Notes: generated by a model from the letters alone, not told the origin. 64,000 nucleotides of DNA from Eutrigla gurnardus (GCA_963514095.1 OY741265.1:24803590-24867589); one strand, 5' to 3'. Positions 33,851 to 47,600 are shown, counted from the stretch's first letter. Made by a program: numbers and translations.

Positions 33851-36800
33851 GCAACTTTTTAATCTGATATCTGTGTTGCTTGTTCTCATCACTGGATGTG
33901 TAACATGTGCAATATGTGGAATGTGTGGCTGTGAGGTGCTCAGTGCTTGATTCTTTGTTATTGCTACTATGGAGGCAGCTATAGTTTCTTGTGTATTTAC
34001 TCGCTGTGTTTCCCTGCCAGTGTCAGGTCGTCTGCTTTAGGCATTTGCACACTAGTCCACAGAAACCTTGCACACTGAGTCCGATGCATTTAAATATATT
34101 TCTGTTGCGATCACCTAATCCAGCAGTGAGGAAGATTGTGAACGTCTCATTCTTGAAAGTAGAAAAAAAGGAGCTGCGCAACTATTCCGATCGGTTCCAG
34201 GTGGACTTGTTGCTGCCACAATCTATAGTTTATCTCTGCAGTCTTTAAACAGTTTGTCATACAGCGCTTTACTGTGTGCAGAAGCCTTTAGTCTGATGTC
34301 TATGTTACTTGGGACATCCTGCCTGTCTTCCTCGTGTCTTCCCAGTTTGTTCTCTGGTTAGTTAGTTTTTTCTTTGTATTGGCATTGCTAGCATCCTCTG
34401 TTTTTATTTCCTGTTGATTTTTGTTTTTTGCTACCATCCTTCTTATTATAAAAACTCACCTTGTGTTTTAATTTTACCTGCCTGTCTCCTTTCTGCATTT
34501 GGGTCCTTTTTGAACTATGAAGCTGTGAGAACGAACCCACGAACGGGCAAGGTGCAGAAGGTCAATAAGCATGGATCATATTTTTTTGGCATTTGAATGA
34601 AACCTTTAGCTTGTATGATCTTTACGGCATTATTATTTTTGTATTTTTATTGACTCGGTCTGCTCTTGCTACCATTTGATTTGGTCAAGATAGGGCTATC
34701 AGCCGAATGGCTTAGTACTGGCGTGATGGTACATCTATCTCGTAAATTACCCCACTAATAATACATGGAATGTTACCAGACTTCTGCAGTAGTACACATA
34801 GGGTCTGTACTTACAAAACGAGGCATTTGAAAGTTTGTAAGTACACCAGGAGTTTATTTAAAAGAACACTTGCCTGATAGCTTCTATCCTCGGCTGCTAT
34901 GCTACCGCAGCGTAGACACCACTTTCGTGTTTACTCAGCTGTTTCCGTGACGTGAGTTTCATGCGAGAGTATGAAAACGTTTTGCTGAATTTTTATAAAG
35001 GCTTGTATTATCAGGTCAACACATTTGTATAAATGCTTGTATTATCAGGTCAACACTTGTCAACACTTGTTGCCTATCTTGACCAATGTTGACCATCGCT
35101 AAAAATGCTTCTGAGAGGGTATTTGGCTGGATGTCATGGTGGAAATGACCTAGTGTGCATTTCACTCCGAACCATCACTTTAATTGTAAGCAGGGGAGGA
35201 ACATGCTGATCCAAACTTCCTTATTGAATGAAGGTTAACTGAATAAACATGGGAGTTATTGTTGGAGCTGGAATCACAGGTCCTTTATGTCATTAGTAAT
35301 TCTCAATTGACCGTGGATGTGAGAATGACCACACTCAGCACACCTCCACAGAAATGCACTAGAATGCTCCTTGAAAGCTGGCGTGGAAAAATAACTACAC
35401 CACGGCAAGTGAAGCCATGCATATATACCAATACGGTCAAACAAAGATTTGGGGAGTGGTGAAAGGTTATCACAATGGGCCCAGTGCACTCTAGTTATTC
35501 CAGTCCTGAAGCACACACACAAACATACATACCATCGTATTGTCTTGTCACAGGATCATTTGTATTATGTATACGTTTTTATAGTTATTATGTAGAATAA
35601 GCATGTCATTGTGTTATTGTGTGTTATGAGTATTTCATAAAAACAAGGGCAAAAAAAGAAAACCATGACGGAAATTACCTTAGCTTTTTCGCAAATGCAG
35701 CATTGTTGAAACACAAACCGTGACTAGTTCGCCTGCCTTTTTTTCTGGCCGTATTTATATATACAACCATTGTGTTTATGATTAAATTGTTTACAAGAGC
35801 ACACAGTTGTTGTTGTTTTTTTAAATCTTGACTCTGAAATTTGGATTTTTATTCTCATAGCACCAGATTGACGCATTTAACTTTTAAATTTACACAAATT
35901 TATTCTGGGTGAGCATACCACCAGACCCCTATAGCAGTCCCACCAGTCCCTCAAAATCCTGTGGGAAACACTATATTATGCCATCAAAATGTGGACGCCT
36001 CCAGTCCCCACTTCAAACCCCTTTCTGGCACTACTGTCACAGACTTTCTGGTGCATCATTTTGTGTTCAGTTAACACGCAGCTCATTTCTTGAAGGCGGT
36101 CTGGTTCAATTATCAAATGTGAACAAAATAACGATTTCCATTTCCTAGTATGCTGAACATCACCAACACGCTCACATTTATATCCAGCTGCCAGACCACA
36201 TGTTCGAGGAGGCCTGGCTCCCACTGAGTCCTGCTGATGAAAACCCACATTTTTGTGATTTTGATGCTTCAAAATAAAAGCTTTTAAATAACAAAATAAC
36301 TTGGACTAAAAAAAAGGACTGTTATTATGAAGAAAAATGTGTTCATCACAAAATTAGCTGAGCTTTATTAGCGGCTATTCATCAGTAACATAAGTCTACT
36401 CATACGGCAGGAAGGAAGAGTAAGCTTCAAAATTTAAATGTGAATTTGTGTCAAATATGGACACACATATTGTCCTGATAGTTCCACTTTCATTCTACCC
36501 TCAAAAGCAACAATCTTACCAGGAGTTATCAGGTATTGAAAAGCCAATGGAAAAATCTCAACAATGCTCAACAAAATTAAATTTGATCCAGGACCGACTC
36601 TGGTGTAGTTGGGTCATCTATAGAAGTTCCGTGACCGTGGAGAGGAAAGGTTCGTTTCTCACTGGATTTGTCATCTATAAAGGTTAAATTAAAAAATGAG
36701 CCGGGGTGCCCCTCACAAAAATGTGGGGACATTTTGGGAGAGCCCTATATCCAAAATGGCTGCTGTCAGCCAAGCTGGAAACAAACTTTTTAATGGTTTT

Positions 36801-37540
36801 GCCCACAGTGCTGCATAATACATGGTTTCTGAGACTATTTGGGTCAAGAAATTCATAAATGATGTAGATGTATTGATTTGACCTATTTTTGACCTTCAAA
36901 TTCAAGATGGCTGCCACTTTTGGCTCTTTAAATGTACATTTTTCAAAATCGTCATAGAGCCTTAATATTAGGCTCAAATGAAAGGTCTGCTCATACTGAG
37001 TTCAACTAGAGTTGCAACTAGTGCTCCCAGGTGTCTTAACGTGTTGTTTGGTATAAGATGGTGAATATAAGGAACAACCACAAAGAACATTGAATGTTTC
37101 TCTTCTTTTATTCGCAGAATGATTTCATTTACTTTTGCTTCTCAAATTTTTGCTATGGCATTACAATCGCTTTTGGAATTTGTATGGAACATTATTGAAT
37201 CTGTTTCGTTGGCAGCATTTTCTGAATGGTCACTGACAAAATAAGATTGAACCACATCTGCTGTTCTGAATATAACAGCAAACCTCTCGCCAGACGGAGA
37301 GTTGATGTTTCTGCCAGGTCATAGATTATTCAATTTAGGCACTTGGTTCGGAAAAGACTGTGGGATCGCTTAAAAACCAAACAGCTAGTGTTGGATCATG
37401 ACAGGACAAAGAGTCTGGGGGAACAGCTGGTTCAGTTTAGGGACACATTATGATAACAGCAACACACAGGAGCTCAATTTAGATCAATATGATAGGCTTG
37501 TTTGAGCTGCTTCTGGGTTGGAAAAATTAAACCTCTGAGG
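33851..37540. other. 3.7 kb without recognised genes
   Basis: A roughly 40-bp imperfect tandem duplication containing gcttgtattatcaggtcaac lies at 34995-35060. At 34370-34560 there is a T-rich run ending in gtgagaacgaacccacgaac that may be an LTR or element end. No open frame with known motifs. Confidence 0.45.
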
Positions 37541-37544
37541 TCTC

Positions 37545-37965
37545 TAGTTTGTCAAGTCTCAAGTCTTTGAGCTAGAGTCAATGTCTCAAGGCCTTCAGGG
37601 GTGATACGAATTCCAAGAGCTTGAGTCCAAGTCAATTCTCGAGTCTTCAAGCTCAAGCCCAAGTCAAGTCTAAAGTCTTTGAGCTACAGTTCAAGTCAAG
37701 TCTCAAGTCTTTAAGCTAGAGTCCAAGTCAAGTCTCAAGTCTTTGAGCTAGAGTACAAGTCAAGTCTCAAGTCTATGAGTTAGAATCCAAATATCAATTA
37801 TTTGTGGGGCAAGACCAAGTAGTCTCAATTCTATAAGCTAGAGTCCAAGTCAAGTCTCAAGTCTTTGAGCTAGAGTTCGAGTCATGTCTCAGGTTTTTGA
37901 GCTAGTCCAAGTCAAGTCTAAAGCCTTTGAGTTCAAGCTCAAGTCAAGTCTCAGGGCGTTTATGG
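37545..37965. repeat. AAGTC minisatellite, 32-bp period
   Basis: Degenerate tandem units of about 32 bp, typified by gagtccaagtcaagtctcaa followed by gtctttgagcta; units themselves are built from AAGTC/AAGTCT. Related sequence recurs at about 38400-38490 (gagtccaagtcctaagtccc). Such AAGTC-rich sequence is common in teleost repeats, perhaps from a DNA transposon whose two ends these are (inference). Confidence 0.85.
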
Positions 37966-39092
37966 TGGTAATGTAGGTTGTATCTTCAGCTGCATGATGT
38001 TCTAGAACTCATATGTAGCTATATTTAAGGAATTCAAAGCATTAATTCTACGATATTATCAACCCTCTTTTATCTGTAAGCATCAGTATCAGCATTGATA
38101 AGTTGTTTGGTACATGATCACTTTAAACAGTCTATGAAAGAAAATCACAAAATGAAAAGTTTCTTTTAAAGCAAATAACTGTATTTTGCCCTTAAAATGG
38201 ATATAGACTAATGTTACTTGAGGTTACAGGAAAATATTGCTAGCATTATAAGCCATGCAATAATAACCGTAACCTATTTTCAATAACAGTTAAGGGTACA
38301 AGCATTGTATAATTACATGGGATCTCCTACTAATGACATCTTATAATCTACTATAATTTAGCACATCCCTCTAGCCTCTCAAACACAGAGATGCTCACTT
38401 TTGTCGGCAAGTCCATGTCGAGTGTCAAGTCACTGTGTGCAACTTGAGTCCAAGTCCTAAGTCCCCATCTCTGTACCATACTTGACAGGGAGGCACTAAC
38501 ATAATAAAACAAAGCAAGCATAGTGCGTAGTTTCAATAGTTTGATCCTGAAATCGATAAAACATATGAATAACTATCATATGCATTATCCTCCATATGTC
38601 CATGTTTTCCAGTTGTTAAAATGCAGGATAACATAAAGTGTGCCTGCACACAGCACTTTGCAATGCAGTAAGCATAGTGTGCTGCTTGATTTAATCAGGT
38701 GTACACTGTATATAGGATACAGCTAGTCTAATTCAGTGTCTCCTTATATGACCTCATATGTATGTAAAAAGAGCCTCCGATCAGATGAACCAAATGCGGT
38801 TGACCAGAGTCCATTCTTCCATGCACATTAAACAGGTAACAATATCATTTTAAATATGCTTAAAGTGTAACTTCACCCACAGGTCTGAGCCTAACTCCAC
38901 CCACTGCATCAATTTGAAACAAATTTAAAAAGTGGGCATGGGGCTAATAGGAGGGGTGGGGCTGGAGATGTATGGATGTATGAGGCAGGAGTTGCTCAGT
39001 GGGTGTTAACAATCTATTTTTAGATACATTGCATGACATGGATAAGTCCCGACGGTGTCAGCGTTGGCATGCAAGGTTCAGAGCTGTGCTCA
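37966..39092. other. no gene
   Basis: Only the AAGTC-rich piece at about 38400-38490 is recognisable. Confidence 0.5.
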
Positions 39093-39098
39093 TACAGT

Positions 39099-39738
39099 TA
39101 CGACGGCGTATTAGGTCCACGGGGAGGGGGGAAACATAGCCGAAAGAGGTGGGCAATAGTCAGAGAAAAAAAGTCGCAAATTTGCAACTTTATTAAGTCG
39201 CAAATTTGCTTTTTTATAAAGTCGTAAATTTGCTACTTTATTACAATGCTAACAACTGGCATCTATGCTAGCTAACTTCCCATGAATGTCACATTTATTT
39301 TTCTAATTAATCCATCACAACGTGTGACAACGCCTTGTTAAGGTCCTTAGGGTGATGGCTGTTGATGGTTATTGTTAGTTAATTTTATATGGGCCAAATT
39401 GTCACCATCTTATGGGTGTTTATCGATGCGCAGTTGGGCTAAGATGCTAGTGGTAGCTTTCACTTGTTGTCATAGCAACGGCAAACATGAAAATGAACAG
39501 ATAGCCATCACCGTAAGGACCTTAGCAAGTCGTCACACGTTGTGATGTATTAATTAGAAAAATAAATGTGAAATACATGGGAAGTTAGCTAGGATAAATG
39601 CCAGTTTTTAGCATCGCAAATCTGCAACTTTATGAAGTAGCAAATTTGCGACTTTTTTCTCTGAATATTGTGAAAATCTCTCCACCTCTGCACCACTTTT
39701 TTTTTTTTTTCCTACAGTGTCCCTAATATGCCGTCGTA
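39099..39738. mobile_element. foldback (palindromic) element, short copy
   Basis: A 640-bp copy of the family at 31006-32577. It begins tacgacggcgtattaggtcc and ends with the inverted partner ccctaatatgccgtcgta. Identical 6-bp copies of TACAGT flank it (39093-39098 and 39739-39744). Both arms carry caaatttgc subrepeats (about 39173-39240 and 39617-39660), fewer than in the long copy. The arms meet around ttgttgtcatagcaacggca. No insertion is present in the middle. Confidence 0.88.
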
Positions 39739-40045
39739 TACAGTAGATGGCATGTAGAGCAGTTTTCAGCTCATGAAACATGGATTTTTATACATTTGGA
39801 AGGAAATGTCAATATTAACACCAGCATTGATGTGTAGTCATATCATTAACCTTCCAGCACAAAAGTTACATTTAAGTGTGCAGTACCTCTTTAAATAAAG
39901 CCAGATGTGCATCAGAAAATTTCAAACATTAAGCAAGGAATCAAACTCTTCCTTTTGTCAGACTGAAACTGAATCATGTGTGATGCAATTTCTGGGGAAA
40001 TCGGCAATAGGCCAGAAACCACTTCTGCCATTCTTAACAGCTTTA

Positions 40046-40454
40046 GGCCCTGATCAGACGAAGCATGTTTTAGTAGCGGGAAATGGCGTTTCGTAATTAC
40101 TTTCAATGAGTGAACACTTTGTGCATCGTTTTTATGTACCTTATGTACCTAATATTTTTTTTCTGCTCTCCCTGCTTTTTTTTGTTATTTGGTGACCTTT
40201 GCTGGACATCCAGAGCTATATGACTTTGTCAACTGTAATTATGGTTATGATCTGAATAAAAAACAGCAGGCCTGGAGGCAAATTACGTGAGATCAACTAG
40301 TATAGAGTTCATGGTTTGTGTTAAACTAATTCTAGCACTCATTCTGTGGCTTCCAATAATTAAACAACAATTATAAATATAGACGCCGCAAACTACCTGC
40401 CTGACTGTTCGTTTCATGTTTGCAATACGAAACAGGCTCCATCTGATCAGGGCC
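40046..40454. mobile_element. PIF/Harbinger-type MITE with TTA TSD
   Basis: A 409-bp non-coding element with inverted ends ggccctgatcagacgaagca and the reverse complement ggccctgatcagatggagcc. It is flanked by TTA at 40043-40045 and 40455-40457. TTA duplication and GGCC-type ends are typical of PIF/Harbinger. It lies downstream of edn3. Confidence 0.85.
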
Positions 40455-40457
40455 TTA

Positions 40458-41603
40458 CAGCTTTTACACACTGGGGTCGGAGTTTTGTGCAATTAATTCA
40501 CACATCAATATATTTTCAAGCTGTTATCTCAGTAATAACTACTTTTGAGTATAACGTGGCGAAAATTAAAACTTTAAAAACATAGTTTTTTCACTTTGAA
40601 TGAAGGTATCAGCCAATCACATCGTGCTGAACGGATTAAGTTTTCCATAGACGGAAATCAGAAAATAAACTTTATTACGCCTTTAAACCTTGATTTCTTG
40701 TTATTCATTAGCCTCACCCCGGTGTGTAAAGGCTTTTAGTGTGCATGGTGGGGTAATTAGTTGGAGGCTCAATCATTACAATAACAACAAACAGATGATA
40801 AATAATGTCTCCCATAAATTTGCTGTCTGGTACACTGCAATTATTTTTCCTTGGGTTCTTTACCACAGAGGACTGTTGATTAACATGATCACATATATAA
40901 TTCTATATACAACATCTTATTATACACCTTTATTGTACATTTAGGTATTGTACGAAAATATAATTTAGAGCCTATATATACTGAAACACATTTCATATTC
41001 ACAAGACTTGGATACAGCTTAATAAAAGTTACTTTACCTCCAACGAATCTCACAGATTGGGAAATAAATTCACTGAAATGCTTTTCAACAGTTAATGCTG
41101 AAACTGAGGGAACCTAATAAAAAAATAGTATATTGGCCATTTCAGTGACTGTGACAAATTGTGAATTTTTAAAAATAACATTGAGGCCGTTTGCTGGTGG
41201 AGACAGGCAGATTAAATGATGTCCCTGTGAAGAAAACACAGCCGTGTCACAAGTTTCATGTGGTAATGTTTTAACAGTATGGGCTGAGGTGGTGGAGTCA
41301 GATGGCAGCAGCTCTTGAAGTGGCCTCCACATCACATGGCACGGACATGTGTGTGCTCTACCAAAGTCTTTCATGGTTGACACGAGCAGGCCATGTAAAT
41401 CAGTCCTCAGCTGAGATATAACAATGAGAAACACAGTCCACACCTGCTGAGCAGACGCAGGCAGACAGGGGCCTTCCCTTTTTCTTTTTGTGCAAGCAGC
41501 TTCGCATTTCATCCATCAGTCTGACACCAAGGCACCGAGTAATAAGAGGATGCCTTATGTATAAGTCAGCGTACATCCACCTTTCAGGTCGTGAGCACGT
41601 CAC
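40458..41603 (-). other. edn3 3' flank, presumed 3'UTR
   Basis: No coding motif. The minus strand has AATAAA at 40934-40929, a possible polyadenylation signal about 670 nt after the edn3 stop. The true end cannot be told from sequence. Confidence 0.3.
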
Positions 41604-41688
41604 TTATATGTTCATTTCAGGCCCGCTGCGCAGAGATGCTGTCCTCTTGTCTATTTTAGGTGTTGCTCGGGGTGGCCTCCTCTGCCTG
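41604..41688 (-). CDS. edn3: edn3 predicted terminal coding exon
   Basis: A pyrimidine-rich acceptor (tatttcttccccag) precedes position 41688. The exon phase fits exon 3 (AG + C = Ser), giving SRQRRPPRATPKIDKRTASL, then RSGPEMNI and TAA at 41606-41604. A second AG three bases later (cagcag) would shift the start to 41685 and drop one residue, a NAGNAG acceptor. The basic, low-complexity tail matches what is usual for endothelin precursor C-termini but is not itself diagnostic, and an additional exon inside the 0.97-kb intron cannot be excluded. Confidence 0.55.
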
Positions 41689-44600
41689 CTGGGGAAGAAA
41701 TACACAGACACTTAAGGCCACATCTGATCAGGTGTTGCTAATTTAGTCACAGTTCAAAGACCATGAACCAAAGGCTCCAATATTTTGTTTTCTCAAAACA
41801 AACAGATAAAAACCTCACAATTGTATTCCTGAATGTATCGTTAGCCACACATTTTAATCTATCCGATTTTGAGATTGTTTATATTTAGGATAATTAATGG
41901 TTAGGCTCAGATTTTTGTCCTTATGCAATACTCTTTTGCCAATACACTGAAAGAGTCATTGCCCGAGGACTGTCCTCTGTCTCCTCCAGGAGAAATGATA
42001 CAGTAATCAGTAAGTATCAGTATTATATAAGGACTTGGAAACACCTGAAATGTTGTGGATTGCCCTGAAATGTGGTACTAATGTTGTTAGAGCAGCCACA
42101 TTGCCTCTGGGCAGCCTGGCTGCCAGGCAGCTGTATCTCTTCTACTAATTTGAGGTCTCCCCCATCAGAATTCAAACAACACCGTGAAAATTAAAGTCAC
42201 ATCACACCAGCCACATATTTATTTAGTAGAATGTCACACATATATTCATTCATAAATCAACACTTTCAATTAATGATGCATACAATACTTTTTTTCTGTT
42301 AACATTTCACAAGGCTTTTATTGTGAAATATTCAGTGTTGTGGAAACGCAGTGACTTGCATGGCTATAAATTAGTTACTAATATATATCGTAATAGTTGA
42401 GCACAGTTACAAGAGGGATTTGAATGAAATCCTTCACATTTGATTGAACTGCTAAAAAGTATGCGGGCTTATTACTGAGAGCAATACAGGGCTATAGAGA
42501 ACTGTGGCTCCACACACCTCCATTATAGCCAAATGTTGCAGTTTGATTGATTGATGGATGTCATGATATTATTGGTTGAAACTGGTTGGTACTAGCTTAC
42601 GTAAGCACACATTTGTTTTACAGGAACATTGCATGTATCTTCATGTGGTACTGTTACCTGTCCATGCAGAAGCTGCTGCATTCAGAGTCGGTCTCCTGTC
42701 TGCACACACAGCGCTGAGCCACCACCTCACTCCTCCCCCGCTCAGTCCCAGTGGAGCGCCTCACACGCAGGGAACCCTGGTAACTGGACATACCATATGG
42801 TACAGTGTGCCTAAAAAAAGACACACATATATACAGTGAGCTGAGTGACCAGACAGACAGGAACCCCTGTACATTAGACTGACTTGACACTTCAACCCTA
42901 AAGGCAGAGGTCTGCTTTTTTGCAAAGCGTGTTGTAAACGGCATCAGAGAGAAAAAGATTCAACTATCAGAGTCATCGGTGGAAGACAGTATTATACTGG
43001 ACTTCATTATACTGACAGTTGTTTCTACTAACTTGTTCTCAACCATTTGGATACAAGATGGGCACGGAATATAGAAAACACCTTTTAGAATAATGCAGTC
43101 CAGTACAACACTGCCAGACACCACAACCTCCAATATGCCCTTATTGAAGCAAAGTTTCGACACAACTGTTGTCGGAGTGTATAGATTGTAATGATGAGCT
43201 CATTAAACTAAAGTCAGTGTATATAACTTCAAGTAGAGTTTCTAGATTTTTCAAATTTTTGAACATACTGTATAATTCATGTCATATGAGTGTGATGTTT
43301 CAGTGAACGTCACTTTTACACCCACACCCACTAACCTCTGGCTTTTATCCTTAGTGGAAAAGTTTACAATCGGCATTCATGCCCGGAAACAAATGACTCT
43401 GCAGTTGTCACGGTGATTTATTGGCTCCAGCTCTGATCGGCAGTGATGGAAGCAGTGGCGTCATTAGGCCTATTTTTTTTTACAAAAAAGTGCAGACAAA
43501 TTCAATATAATGTGGCCAGAATATGAGTTTAAATAAATAAACCAGTTATTATTAACTTAAATGTGATCATAAATCTTAGTTTCCCTTCACTTCATAGTGG
43601 AAGCGGTAGAGAGTCAGAGTCAGTGCGTCGTTATCCAGTCTAGGGATGTCCCGATCCAGCTTTTTGCACTTCCGATCCGATACCGATATTATAGCTTTTA
43701 GTATCGGCCGATACCGATACCGGCCGATCCAAGCATGTATTAAAGATGAAAGATATTTACTTATTTTGTTGTCAGACTCATGTTAAAAAGGGTTTTACTC
43801 TTAAGAACAACTAGCCAACTTAAATAGGTTAGTTTGAATAATCCACAATGATTGGTAATGAGAAGCTGACCTGTTTATTCTTAATAGGGAAATGAGTGCA
43901 TGTATTGTCTTATTTTATCAAGTAAAATATAAGTTATAGGTTTTCTCAACAGCTTAATAGTTAATAGAAATTCAGGTAGAAATATAACTCAGAGTTCCAC
44001 AGCTTATCAAAAACAATCCTCCCCCACAGGGAGTCCCTTGCTTTGCATTCACACTGCTCCAGCCCAAACGGGCTTTAGCCCGTACACACGTCATCACGTC
44101 CTAATACTACACACACAATATGGCTTGATGCTGTTTTGAAGGAGTGCATATATTTATCGACAACACTCGACCTGCATCAGCGCATGTGCGCACAAGCGGA
44201 TCTGTGCGAGCAGGCAGTGCGGAAGCCGGTCCGGTTCCGGTACCGGTCCGGTTCCGCTCACACCACGAGTCTGAAGAGTGCAACAGCTTATCAAAATACA
44301 GTGTCAACTTTCCGTGTTTTCAAAGTAGAAAGCGACATCGTGGTGGTTTAACGAGGCGGAACGGCATCAGAACAACATCAAGCGCGTAAAGTACACGAAG
44401 AAGAACGTAGCGGGAGCGCGCGGCGAGGATTGTTGTGGCTGCGCGTCTTGCGGAGCAAGTCTACTGTGCTGCGCGGAGGCGCTCCTAATGTAAATGATTA
44501 ATGATTTATGAATGAATTGATAGGTGGCTTATTTTGGGCGTATTGATTTTATGGCCTGTACAATAGTAGGGGAAACACTGGACATGCACACAAGTCCGTC

Positions 44601-47600
44601 TTGTTGTTGTTTAGTGGATGCTGGACAGGTCGCGAGGGGTGCGCTAGGTGTGCTGGAAAACGCGGACCGAACTCTAGGGAAAAACGGAAAAAAACTGGAA
44701 TGGATTACCTACATCGGTGTGCTGAAAAACACGGACCGGAGTTTTGAAAAAATAAACTGGATCGGGAGTCCGGATCGGGATTTTCCCGTGCAGGCCGATC
44801 CAATATCGATATGCATTTTTTGCTAATATCGGCGGCCGATCCGATCCAAATATCGGATCGGGACATCCCTAATCCAGTCCATTCCACTTGTTCATATAGA
44901 GCACGCCCACATCACTGAAATCCAGTCCACGTTTTCCCTGCAACCTAGGTTGCACTCGGTACCTGGGTACCTGCAGTGTGTGTACTGGGAGCGGAGCACA
45001 CAGAACCGACTAGAGCAGCATTAGGAGAAGAACGTGAACAAGAATGGATATACGGAATTTTTTCAAGAGAGTAAGTATTCATCACTGCTGATAGTAACAA
45101 TAAGTTAGCTGCAGCCCCCCAGCTAACAGCAGAAAGTCCCACGTAATTGCTAAATGCTCCCTGTTTGACAAATATTAACCTGGCTTGCACACTCTGTAGC
45201 TGAGAGCCCCCTGTACAGGAGGCAGCATGAGATGCATGCTGTATATCTCTGTGCACGTCTTACCTTTGTTATTTTGCGGTCAAAAGTTACATTTCAGCTC
45301 AAAAAGAACTCTGCTACAGTAGCTAGCTAGTTAGTCCGAAATGCAATGTGAAGGTCCTGGTTGTTTATAGAGTTAGGTGTGCACTCTTCATATTATCTTT
45401 GGAGTGACTTCCTTCTGGAGCATCAGCTCCAGCATCAGATGCACACCGTGAAACAGCTCATTCACGTATGATTATGTGGATAATAATAATAATAATAATA
45501 ATAATGACAATAATAATGATGATGATAATACGGTAATAATAATAATACACTAATAATATTCACTCCACCACCCCTATTGACGTGCAATTTCTCCGTTTTT
45601 GTTAGCTGTTTGTGAAATTAAACGTTCGCTCACATTCTGAGCATCTCCTGGGGGCTAAGCCCCCCCTGTCCTTAAAACCTAGTGACGCCCCTGGATGGAA
45701 GCATGACATCTGGGGGGACAATCTAATTTTCGACTGTAGTTCCGAAGTAATGATGTGTGAAGTGTGTTGAAGTGAATACATTATGTATTATCATTTATTA
45801 ACGTACAAAACGTACAATTAATATGGTCTCCTCAAAGCCACCAGACTCCAGTCAGACGATGGTACATTTAATTGAAACGCGTCATTCAAACTCGCCAGAA
45901 ACAAATTCTAACTCATCAAATCTGTCTTTGTTAGACTTTCAACTGTTCCAAAAATCACCATCTCTGGTTTGAGAGTTTGAAAGAGAGACTGAATAAGAAA
46001 CAAGTGTAATAAAAATAGTTAAACAATTAATTAATATGTTCACTGTTGACTAACGCTGTTTAAATATAAAAATTGCTCAACCCCATTCCAGATTATTACA
46101 TCTTTGGTTTTGTTGGCCATCATTTGGCCAACACTATCAGCGCTCTCCCGCATCTCCCACATCAATAAGTCGCACAAAAATTCAGACGATCAGAAACAAG
46201 CCAACAACAGATTAACGAAACACCTTTCTAACAACGTATTCTTGTGGCAATGAAATAGTCACAAATACCGTGTACAGGGACACAAGTTTACTATTTTTTG
46301 TTGTTGCTCTGAGCGAAAGCAATGTAAATGGAAAGTCTCCTAGTTTACAGAATACCTTTGCCATATGGTTGCCTAAAAACATTTACTATTTTGCAGAGAT
46401 TGAAAAATAGTCCTGTTTGTCCAAGATGAGTCGTTCTGTAACACTTTGATGTCATCATCAGGGTTATTTTCTCCAGAGTTGCAGGCTGAGTAGTGCTGAC
46501 TAGAATTTAAAAAAATATATCATTCATTTGGACAAGTCAAGGTCAAAAATCTCTGTTTGAGTGTACAAAATGTTTGATCAGCTGTCATTGTTAAATAGGT
46601 ACTGGCTAAACAAAGCCAGATCCTTTTTTTGAACCTGCCTCAAAATCCTTCAATCTCTTCAAAGGAGAGCAATTTTTACAGCGTGTTCAAAAAAGAGGAC
46701 ATTGCATTCTTTTGTCGAATGCAGTTTGGTCTGCATGGATACACGGAAGATTTATCTTCAATAACAATCCATCAATTCACTACAGGAGTTATAGCTAAAG
46801 ACAATTCCAGCACACACACTGGGAATTAGGTCTTTATTTAGAGAAATAGTACAACTCACATTACATTTGCCAGGAGTTAGACACTAATGCAGTCATATCA
46901 AATTTATTTAACATAAGTGTTAAAGTAAAATATGCAGTTGCCTCAATACGCTGATACAATTCTGAACACCCTTTTCTGTTTCTGTTTTAAGTCACAAAAT
47001 GCAACCAAGGTTTCATGTACGGACACACAACTTTGTTGTGTCACTCAACAAAATTGAATTTAATGCATCCATGTGACTATGCAACAGCCAGAGCTAGTGA
47101 TGTGGTATTACATATTGAGAAAGAGTACTCATTGTGGGCGGGTCCAAAAATGAAGCTAACGTTCATTTAGTATATTTCAGATTAAATCAAAGCGATCCGA
47201 CATCCAGCCCGCCACAGATCCCCTCATTGGACCCTCTCATGCTGGTCACACTTCCTCCGGTGTGCAACAATTGGCTCTAGGTTGGCTTGGAAAGAAACAG
47301 AGGGTGATTGTGGGTTGTGGCTCAGGCTGTGATGTTGACAGCAACCCTCTCTTGGATCTCGCCCATTCTCGGGGGCTGTGGACTTTAGTGTTGGCTGCCC
47401 TACGTCCCTGTGGGGGGGTGGATGGGGCCCTCTGCGCTCAGTGCAAGGGGTCCTTGCAGACGTGTCTTGAAACACATAAATACAGACCCTGTTGGGTTTT
47501 ACCATTTTTTGTAGGTGTGACTTTTTGCTGTCATCAACATTCATATCTATACAACCAATGTGTTTGTCATTAAAAGTGTTTACAATAGTAAACATGCACC

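Larger units (their letters stand above)
43453..45693 (+). mobile_element. hAT element in edn3 intron 2 (outer)
   Basis: Ends cagtggcgtcattaggcc and the reverse complement caggggcgtcactaggtt are flanked by perfect 8-bp copies of GATGGAAG (43445-43452 and 45694-45701). Within it at 45044 a frame starts MDIRNFFKR and runs into a splice-donor-like gtaagt, as at the start of some hAT transposase genes. The rest of the transposase is missing. A second hAT element (43641-44871) is inserted in it, and a trinucleotide repeat lies at 45481-45556. Confidence 0.88.

Noticed and set aside
37545..37965. CRISPR-like direct repeats
   Set aside because: Degenerate minisatellite without unique spacers, in a vertebrate genome.
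41114..41512. 132-codon minus-strand frame as an extra edn3 exon
   Set aside because: No endothelin similarity and it lies after the predicted stop; probably 3'UTR.
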